A stretch of 64,000 nucleotides of DNA from JALYXI01 sp963716685 (GTDB taxonomy: Bacteria; Acidobacteriota; Terriglobia; Bryobacterales; Bryobacteraceae), in NCBI GenBank assembly GCA_963716685.1, contig CAVQTR010000006.1, positions 1,054,001 to 1,118,000 on the forward strand, read 5' to 3'. Both the position numbers and the translations under genes were made by a program. The notes beneath the pieces were generated by a model that saw only the letters and a program-made list of their open reading frames with translations, searched no databases and was not told the origin of the DNA. This document shows, one piece after another, positions 56,409-64,000 of this stretch (within the stretch, counting starts at the first letter, position 1; every line of letters begins with the position of its first letter).

Positions 56409-59400
56409 ATGGCCGAAACTCCGTTTGTTCATTTGCACTGTCATACCGATTACTCGCTGCTGGATGGGGCGTGCGAGATCGATCAGCTGATGGATCTGGT
56501 GGTCGAGCAGAAGATGCCGTCGATCGCGATGACCGATCACGGCAATTTGTTTGGCGCCGTGCAGTTCTACAACACCGCCAACGCCAAAGGCGTTCACCCG
56601 GTGATCGGCTGCGAGGTATACGTTTCGCAGCAGGGGCATAAAAGCCGTTCGGATACGGACCGCTACAATCATCTGGTTTTGCTATGCGAGAACCTCGATG
56701 GGTATCGCAATCTGATCGATCTGGTTTCGACAGGGTATCTCGAAGGCTTTTATTACAAGCCGAGGATCGATAAGGATCTGCTGGCCTCGAAATCCAAGGG
56801 GCTGATTGCGCTTTCGGCCTGTCTGCGCGGGGACATCAATGAAACCTTGATGGCGGATCGTTACAGCGAAGGCAAAAAGCTTGCTAACGAGTACCGCGAG
56901 CTTTTCGGCAGGGACAACTTTTTCCTCGAAATTCAGGACCACGGTCTCGATCAAGATAAGGTGGTCACGCCGCAGTTGAATCGCATGTCGTCGGAAACCG
57001 GCATTCCGCTGGTGGCCACCAACGATTCGCATTACCTGCGCAAAGAACACGCGCGCGCGCACGAAATTCTGATGTGCATTCAGACGGGCAAGACCATGTC
57101 GGATGCCAATCGGATGCGCTTCACCAATCCCGAATTTTTCCTGAAGAGCCGCGCCGAGATGATGCAGCTTTTCGGCGAGATGGAAGACGCGGTAGACCGG
57201 CCATGGGAAATCGCGCAGCGGTGCCATTTAAAGCTGGAAAAGGTGAAGGAGCCGTTTCCGCGCTTTGATGTGCCGCGGGAGCACTCGATCGATACGTATT
57301 TCGAATACGTCGCGCGCGAAGGGTTTGAGAAGCGCCGTGGCCGTTTGGAGGTGATGGCGGCGCAGGGCAGGCTGAAATGCCCGATCGAAGTGTATCTGGA
57401 GCGGCTGGATTTCGAGATCAAAATGATCCAGCAGATGAAGTTCTCCGGATATTTTCTGATTGTCTGGGACTTCATTCGTTTTGCGAAATCGGTCAACATT
57501 CCGGTCGGTCCTGGCCGCGGCTCGGCGGCTGGCAGCCTGGTCAGCTACGTCATGCAGATCACCGACATCGACCCGCTGCAGTACGGCCTGCTGTTCGAGC
57601 GGTTCCTGAACCCTGAGCGCGTCAGCATGCCGGATATCGACATCGACTTCTGCATGAACCGCCGCGGCGAAGTCATCCATTACGTCACGCAGAAGTACGG
57701 CCGCGAGCAGGTGGCGCAGATTATCACCTTCAACACGCTGGGGACACGCGCCGCGATTAAAGATGTCGGCCGCGCTCTGGACATCGCGTTTGCGGACGTG
57801 GAAAAGGTGACGAAGCTGGTGCCGGGCATCCTGAACATCGACCTGAAGAAGTCGTTTGAGATGGAGCCCGGATTCGCCGAAGCCGGAAAGAAAGATCCGC
57901 GAATGAAGGAAGTGCTGGACGTCGCGGTGACGCTGGAGGGACTGGCGCGCAATGCAAGCGTGCATGCCGCCGGCGTGGTGATTTCCCCGCAGCCGCTTAA
58001 GCAGCTGGTGCCGCTCTACCGGACGAATCGCGAGGAAATCGTAACCCAGTACGACATGAACGGCCTGGACAAACTCGGGCTGCTCAAGATGGATTTTCTG
58101 GGTCTCACCACGCTCACGCTGATCGACGATGCGTTGAAGCTGATTGAGGCGCGGCACGGCGTGGCGCTGGTTCTGGAGGATCTTCCGCTGGACGATCCCA
58201 AAAGCTACGAAATTTTTTGCAAAGCTTTCACCAGCGGCGTGTTTCAGTTCGAATCTCCCGGGATGCGCGACATCCTGCGCAAATACCAGCCGAGCCGTCT
58301 CGAAGATTTGACAGCACTGAACGCGCTTTACCGGCCAGGCCCCATTCAGGGCGGCATGCTGGACGATTTCATCGAGCGCAAACACGGGCGCAAGGAAGTC
58401 CGCTACGACCTGCCCGAACTTAGGCCCATCCTCGAAGAAACCTATGGCGTGATCCTGTATCAGGAACAGGTGATGCAGATTTCGAGCCGCCTGGCTGGTT
58501 ACTCCCTGGGCGACGCCGACCTGCTGCGGCGCGCCATGGGCAAGAAAAAAGCCGAGGAGATGGCGAAGCAGCGCGAACGTTTCGTCTCCGGCGGCCTTGC
58601 CAATGGACATCAGCAGAAAAAGATCGAGAAAATCTTCGACCTGATGGAGCAGTTCGCTGGTTACGGCTTCAATAAGTCGCACTCCGCCGCGTATGCCTAT
58701 CTGGCCTTTGCGACCGCCTATCTGAAGGCGCACTACCCAGTGGACTTCATGGCCGCGCTGCTCACTTCGGAAACCGGCAATGTTTCCAAGGTGGTCAAAT
58801 ACATCAACGAATGCCGCGAGATGAAGATCGCGGTGCTGCCGCCCGATATCAACGCGAGCGACTGGAATTTCACTCCCGACGGTGAGGCCATCCGCTTCGG
58901 TCTGGGCGCCGTAAAGAACGTGGGCGCATCGGCCATCGAAGCCATTCGCGTGGCGCGCAACGAAGTCGGCCGCTTTACCTCCATTCATCAGTTTTGCGAG
59001 AAGGTTGACATGGGCGCCGTAAACCGGCGGATGATCGAGAGCCTGATTCGCGCCGGCGCGATGGATTCCCTGACCGGAACCCGCTCCCAGCTGTTTGCCG
59101 CAGTGGAAGGCGCCATGGAAAGCGGCCAGCGTGCGCAGAGGGACCGGTTGAGTGGGCAGGAAGGCTTGTTCGGCATGCTCGCCGCCGAGGAAGAACATGA
59201 GGAGCAGCCCCTCCCCAGCATCCCGGACTGGACGCCCAAAGAAAAGCTGCAGGCGGAAAAAGAGATGCTCGGTTTCTACGTCACGGGCCATCCGCTGGAG
59301 CAGTACGAAGACAAGATCTGCGAGCTGGCTAAGCAGGATTCCAGCAGCCTCGAGGGATTGGAGAAGGGCGTTGAAGTAGCGATGTGTGGCGTGCTCACCA

Positions 59401-59873
59401 GCATCCAGAAGCGTCGCAATCGCGACGGCAAGCCATGGGCCTCGATGGTTCTTGAAGACCGGCTGGGAGCGACCGAGGCGCTCGTCTTCACCACGCAGTA
59501 CGAACGCCTGTGCACGCTGCTGGCGGAGGATCAGGCGGTTCTGGTGCGCGGACTGGCGCTGCCGGAAGAAAGCGCTGCGACCAAAATCTCGGTCCAGGAT
59601 ATCATTCCTCTGGATGTTGCGCGTGTGCCCCTGCCAACTTTGATTTCGATCAAGGTCTTTCTGAACCGGAACGGCGTGACGGATAAAGCGGGTGCGCTGC
59701 AGGAGTTGTTTGGACGCAAGCCCGGCGAGACGCAGGTTCGCCTGCGACTGGAGAACCCGCGCGATTTCGCCGTCGTTCTGGATGTGGGTGCAAAGGTGAA
59801 GCCGGACCGCGAGTTTCGCAAGGAACTGGAGCGCATCTGCGGGCCGGAGAGTCTGGAAGTGTTAGCGGGGTAG
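56409..59873 (+). CDS. dnaE: DNA polymerase III alpha subunit
   Basis: An 1154-residue C-family replicative polymerase. The PHP domain starts VHLHCHTDYSLLDGACEI at 7-24 with the metal ligands kept. The palm catalytic aspartates are in MPDIDIDFCMNRRGEVIHY near 409-427. The fingers and tandem helix-hairpin-helix are followed by an OB fold (VAMCGVLTSIQKRRNRDGKP near 1000). Length and PHP fit DnaE1, the main replicase. There is no Shine-Dalgarno sequence before ATG 56409; TACAAT at 56380-56385 could be a -10 box for a short leader. Confidence 0.97.
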   Translation: MAETPFVHLHCHTDYSLLDGACEIDQLMDLVVEQKMPSIAMTDHGNLFGAVQFYNTANAKGVHPVIGCEVYVSQQGHKSRSDTDRYNHLVLLCENLDGYRNLIDLVSTGYLEGFYYKPRIDKDLLASKSKGLIALSACLRGDINETLMADRYSEGKKLANEYRELFGRDNFFLEIQDHGLDQDKVVTPQLNRMSSETGIPLVATNDSHYLRKEHARAHEILMCIQTGKTMSDANRMRFTNPEFFLKSRAEMMQLFGEMEDAVDRPWEIAQRCHLKLEKVKEPFPRFDVPREHSIDTYFEYVAREGFEKRRGRLEVMAAQGRLKCPIEVYLERLDFEIKMIQQMKFSGYFLIVWDFIRFAKSVNIPVGPGRGSAAGSLVSYVMQITDIDPLQYGLLFERFLNPERVSMPDIDIDFCMNRRGEVIHYVTQKYGREQVAQIITFNTLGTRAAIKDVGRALDIAFADVEKVTKLVPGILNIDLKKSFEMEPGFAEAGKKDPRMKEVLDVAVTLEGLARNASVHAAGVVISPQPLKQLVPLYRTNREEIVTQYDMNGLDKLGLLKMDFLGLTTLTLIDDALKLIEARHGVALVLEDLPLDDPKSYEIFCKAFTSGVFQFESPGMRDILRKYQPSRLEDLTALNALYRPGPIQGGMLDDFIERKHGRKEVRYDLPELRPILEETYGVILYQEQVMQISSRLAGYSLGDADLLRRAMGKKKAEEMAKQRERFVSGGLANGHQQKKIEKIFDLMEQFAGYGFNKSHSAAYAYLAFATAYLKAHYPVDFMAALLTSETGNVSKVVKYINECREMKIAVLPPDINASDWNFTPDGEAIRFGLGAVKNVGASAIEAIRVARNEVGRFTSIHQFCEKVDMGAVNRRMIESLIRAGAMDSLTGTRSQLFAAVEGAMESGQRAQRDRLSGQEGLFGMLAAEEEHEEQPLPSIPDWTPKEKLQAEKEMLGFYVTGHPLEQYEDKICELAKQDSSSLEGLEKGVEVAMCGVLTSIQKRRNRDGKPWASMVLEDRLGATEALVFTTQYERLCTLLAEDQAVLVRGLALPEESAATKISVQDIIPLDVARVPLPTLISIKVFLNRNGVTDKAGALQELFGRKPGETQVRLRLENPRDFAVVLDVGAKVKPDREFRKELERICGPESLEVLAG

Positions 59874-59877
59874 CGAA

Positions 59878-60807
59878 ATGAAACAGGAGCCGGGTACGCA
59901 TGACATCGATCGCAGAACGAGCCTCAGGACGTTGCTGGGCATGGGGGTTGCGATGAGCGTGACGCCTTCGGAAACAAGCGCCGCGCCGGCGCCTTACCGG
60001 ATCATCGATCCACACGTGCATGTGTGGACGCACGACCCGCGCTTTCCCTTCGCGACAACCCATCCGCCGGCGCGCGATGCCGCGCCGGAGACCCTGCTCG
60101 CGCTGATGAAGGCCAACGGTGTGGAGCGCACGGTGATCATTCAGGTGATTCACTTCCGTTGGGATAACAGCTACCTGGCCAGTGTGCTGAAACAGTACCC
60201 GAAAACCTTCCATGGCGTTGCGCGCGTCAACCCGGAAGACCCGGACGCGCCGGATCAGCTTTCGAAGCTGGTGGAGCAGGGATTTCGCGGCGTTCGTCTT
60301 AGTCCGGCCGCTGACGCTTCCGGCGACTGGATTCGCGGAGAGCTGATGCCTCCGCTATGGAAGCGGTGCGAACAGTTGAAAGTGCCAATGACGATTCTGG
60401 CGCCGATCAGCCGCATGCCGGACATCGGGAAGTTGATCGACCATTACCCGGACCTGACGCTGGTAATCGACCACATGGCGGATTGCCCTGTGGACCAGCC
60501 GAAGGAACTGGATAAGCTCATCGCGTTGAAACGCCATCCGCGCACGTTTGTCAAAACGTCACATTGCTGGTCCCTGTCCAAACAGAAATACCCCTGGCTC
60601 GACTCACAGGAACTGGTCCGCCGTCTGCATGCCGAGTATGGCCCTGAGCGTCTGATGTGGGCAACGGACTGGCCCATTATCGAGAATTCCGGCGCCACGT
60701 ATCACGAGGCGCTGACTCTGGTGAAGAACGACATGCCGTTCCTCAATGACAACGACAAGAGCTGGATGCTGAGCCGCACGATCGAACGGGTCTGGCCGTT
60801 CAATTAG
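59878..60807 (+). CDS. Exported amidohydrolase-2 family protein
   Basis: A 309-residue TIM-barrel hydrolase of the PF04909 type. A Tat-like signal DRRTSLRTLLGMGVAMS (twin Arg near 11-12) suggests export. The metal-binding HxH is IIDPHVHVWTHDP, and the later Asp is in MWATDWPIIENSG. Related enzymes open lactones or decarboxylate aromatic acids (e.g. pyrone-dicarboxylate lactonase or fuconolactonase-like). It starts 4 bp after dnaE, but a functional link is unlikely. It ends 3 bp from the convergent ATPase gene. Confidence 0.85.
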   Translation: MKQEPGTHDIDRRTSLRTLLGMGVAMSVTPSETSAAPAPYRIIDPHVHVWTHDPRFPFATTHPPARDAAPETLLALMKANGVERTVIIQVIHFRWDNSYLASVLKQYPKTFHGVARVNPEDPDAPDQLSKLVEQGFRGVRLSPAADASGDWIRGELMPPLWKRCEQLKVPMTILAPISRMPDIGKLIDHYPDLTLVIDHMADCPVDQPKELDKLIALKRHPRTFVKTSHCWSLSKQKYPWLDSQELVRRLHAEYGPERLMWATDWPIIENSGATYHEALTLVKNDMPFLNDNDKSWMLSRTIERVWPFN

Positions 60808-60810
60808 GCC

Positions 60811-62046
60811 TCAAGCGCGCCACAGACTGTCCACTGGCATGGCGTGAATGTTTTTGGCGAACGGCACCGTTTCCGTGCCCGTGTAAAACACGATGCCGCG
60901 CCGGAATCGCGCGCCCGTATGCGCGGCAAACGCGCGCAGGCCTTTTACATCCGCCGCCCCTACCGACGCCGACGCCTTCACTTCAATCCCCACCAGATTG
61001 CCGGCGGCATCTTCGAGCACCAGATCCACCTCTTCGCCGGAATGCGATCGAAAATGGAAGAAGCGGGGGCGAACTTCGCTCCAGCCTGCCTGCTTGCGCA
61101 GTTCCATAATCACGAAATTTTCAAGCAGCGCTCCGATAGCGGAACTTTCACCCACTCGCGCAGCATTTAAACCAAGCAGATAGACGGCGAGACCGGTGTC
61201 ATTGAGGTAGATCTTCGGGGATTTCACCAGGCGCGTTCCGAGGTTGGCGGACCATGCCGGCAATGTTTGCACCAGAAACGTGATTTCGAGAAGCGTGAAG
61301 TAGCGCTTGAGTGTAGTTTGCGGCAAGCCGATAGACCGTGAAAGATCCGCAAAGTTGAGCAGCGCGCAGGTGCGCGTTGCGAGGAGTTCGAGGAGGCGCG
61401 GAAGCACTGTCAGATCTTCAATATTTGAGATGTCGCGAATGTCACGCTGGAGAATGGTGGCGATATATGAAGTGAACCAGGCGCGCCGCCGGGCGTCGGT
61501 TTCGCGCTGCTGAATCACGGGGTAACCGCCGCGTGCCATGCGCTCCACCACCGCGGCGCGGTCCTCTGTTCCCGGATGCGGCTTGATTGCGCCTTTAGCG
61601 AACAGATCGTCCAGCAGAGTGCCATGCGTTCCTTCCAGTTCCCCCTGAGAAAACGGCCACAGGGTGAAGATCTCCATGCGCCCGGCGAGGGATTCCGAGA
61701 TGTTCGGAAGCAGTAGGACATCGGCGGAACCGGTAAGCAGAAAACGGCCAGACCGGCGCGAGCGATCGACGCTGGCCTTGATGGCAAGAAACAAATCGGG
61801 AGCGCGCTGTACTTCGTCCAGCACCACCGGGCCGCCCAGACCAGCGACGAATCCCGAGGGATCGTCACGGGCGGCGGCGAGCACCGGCGCATCGTCCAGA
61901 GTCAGATAGCGCATCGGCTCCCCATCGGCAGAAGTCAGTTCCTGGGCCATGGTACTCTTGCCGCTCTGGCGCGCGCCGTTGAGGAAGAGAACGGGCGTGT
62001 CCTGGAGCGCAACGCGGATTTCACCGGCGAGGCGGCGAGGGATCAT
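60811..62046 (-). CDS. AAA ATPase with DUF4143 domain
   Basis: A 411-residue ATPase. Walker A is NGARQSGKSTMAQEL near 24-38, Walker B is GPVVLDEVQRAPDL near 72-85, and FLLTGSADVLLLP is the sensor strand. The C-terminal DUF4143 nuclease-like domain is seen as KSPKIYLNDTGLAVYLLG and DLVLEDAAGNLVGIEVKA, which keeps the acidic and E-x-K residues of restriction-endonuclease folds. The family is common, often lone and of uncertain role (defence or DNA transactions have been suggested). Start 62046 is preferred over 62082; the upstream 12 residues lie next to the tandem repeat. Confidence 0.88.
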   Translation of the reverse strand: MIPRRLAGEIRVALQDTPVLFLNGARQSGKSTMAQELTSADGEPMRYLTLDDAPVLAAARDDPSGFVAGLGGPVVLDEVQRAPDLFLAIKASVDRSRRSGRFLLTGSADVLLLPNISESLAGRMEIFTLWPFSQGELEGTHGTLLDDLFAKGAIKPHPGTEDRAAVVERMARGGYPVIQQRETDARRRAWFTSYIATILQRDIRDISNIEDLTVLPRLLELLATRTCALLNFADLSRSIGLPQTTLKRYFTLLEITFLVQTLPAWSANLGTRLVKSPKIYLNDTGLAVYLLGLNAARVGESSAIGALLENFVIMELRKQAGWSEVRPRFFHFRSHSGEEVDLVLEDAAGNLVGIEVKASASVGAADVKGLRAFAAHTGARFRRGIVFYTGTETVPFAKNIHAMPVDSLWRA

Positions 62047-62072
62047 GACCCCGATTATGCTTGACGCATGGC

Positions 62073-62138
62073 TGAAAATCAACCACGTGGTGGATGAATT
62101 TCAACCACGCCGTGGACGAATTTCAGCCACGAAGGTGG
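62073..62138. repeat. Three tandem 22-bp repeats with CCAC/GTGG dyads
   Basis: Units at 62073-62094, 62095-62116 and 62117-62138 share the form TGAATTTCAACCACGnnGTGGA. Each contains an inverted CCAC-n-GTGG core (the first is the perfect palindrome CCACGTGG). The array fills the gap between the DUF4143 ATPase start and the atpC stop. It could be an operator for the ATPase gene or a small dispersed repeat. Confidence 0.7.
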
Positions 62139-62143
62139 GAAAC

Positions 62144-62540
62144 TCAGGCTGTATGGCGCTCTGCCGTATCGATCAGAGCCTGTGCTTTTTGCGCGTCCGC
62201 CAGCGCCTGAGAAGGGTCGATGTCGGACGGGTTGTTCATCAGATCCTGCGCCCTGCGAAGATCCGCGCGCGCCTGCTCCACGTTGATCTCATCCCGGCGG
62301 GCGGCCGCATCGGCCAGCACCCGAATGTGATCGTCCAGAATCTCGACAAAGCCGCCCAGCACGGAGATATGTACGGTTTTGCCGCCGGAGACATAGCGCA
62401 ATACGCCGCTCGCCAGTTCGGAAATCAGCGGAGCGTGCCCTGGCAGAACGCCGATATAGCCGTCTCTGCCCGGAATCTCCGCCTCACTCACCTTTTCCGA
62501 GAGAAGCATTCGCTCCGGCGTAGCGATTTCCAGCGTCAGG

Positions 62541-62548
<8 letters not shown>
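62144..62548 (-). CDS. atpC: F1 ATP synthase epsilon subunit
   Basis: A 134-residue epsilon subunit of the central stalk, which couples rotation and inhibits hydrolysis. The N-terminal beta sandwich shows LTLEIATPERMLLSEKVSEA and PGRDGYIGVLPGHAPLISEL; the C-terminal helical pair is DEINVEQARADLRRAQDLM. Its start overlaps atpD by 8 bp. It is the last gene of the ATP synthase operon here. Confidence 0.96.
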
Positions 62549-63989
<1,441 letters not shown>

Positions 63990-64000
63990 ATTGTTCTACT

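Noticed and set aside
57228..59291. 687-residue minus-strand open frame inside dnaE
   Set aside because: Antisense to conserved polymerase motifs; its His/Arg/Gln-rich composition is that of a shadow frame.
62073..62138. 22-bp repeats as CRISPR
   Set aside because: No spacers between units and no cas genes in the window.

Overview
The window is GC-rich, densely coded chromosomal DNA with no insertion sequence, prophage, CRISPR array or rRNA that I can see. The gene mix points to an acidobacterium, most likely of the Bryobacterales/Solibacter type: a large Asp-box (VPS10/BNR-like) secreted protein, Tat-exported Gfo/Idh/MocA oxidoreductase, exported amidohydrolase and sugar-isomerase proteins, a secreted S8 protease with VWG repeats, a cytochrome P460, a fused TrpE-TrpG and many glycan genes. 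This taxonomic call is an inference from gene content.

Layout. 1-4.3 kb is an exopolysaccharide/O-antigen patch: GT2 (cut by the window edge), GT4, a Wzx-like flippase and another glycosyltransferase. 4.4-9.8 kb holds a cytochrome P460 and the translationally coupled glgX/treX-treY pair of glycogen-to-trehalose metabolism. 9.8-11.7 kb is a sugar isomerase/epimerase and a Gfo/Idh/MocA dehydrogenase. 11.8-12.3 kb holds secG and tRNA-Leu(GAG). 12.3-19.1 kb is an envelope-glycan module: two half-size EamA/ArnE-F-like flippase subunits (the second frameshifted), converging on a minus-strand run of sulfoquinovose synthase, asparagine synthase, ArnT-like GT39 (frameshifted) and GT21/HpnI-like glycosyltransferase. 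19.4-28 kb has the Asp-box protein, a UPF0016 transporter, an MFS transporter, a WbaP-like priming transferase, a secreted glutathione peroxidase, two small genes and infC.

28.1-34.4 kb is the most unusual region: six tightly packed minus-strand genes (SGNH hydrolase, esterase, RimK-like ATP-grasp, YbdK/GCS2 carboxylate-amine ligase, M29-like aminopeptidase, second ATP-grasp-like protein), which I read as a candidate pathway making and trimming an amide-linked peptide metabolite. 34.5-36.3 kb is the S8 protease with 13 SAVWG units. 36.4-39.4 kb is glpK-glpD. 39.5-44.4 kb is a DUF2760-Hsp70-Hsp70 chaperone-like triad. 44.4-48.2 kb holds a Tat-exported oxidoreductase, an OmpA lipoprotein, a stand-alone ExeA-type ATPase and a frameshifted exported TIM-barrel gene. 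48.2-52.3 kb is a trpEG fusion coupled to an exported hydrolase and a zinc alcohol dehydrogenase. 52.2-60.8 kb has YceI, a beta-propeller protein, an M3 oligopeptidase, dnaE and an exported amidohydrolase. 60.8-64 kb has a DUF4143 ATPase, a short tandem repeat, and atpC-atpD running off toward the rest of the ATP synthase operon.

Three genes (second EamA half, GT39, TIM barrel) are each restored by a one-base change. They may be real lesions or assembly indels. No intergenic stretch exceeds 300 bases; the longest (19,124-19,409) holds only a weak promoter and the ribosome binding site of the Asp-box gene.
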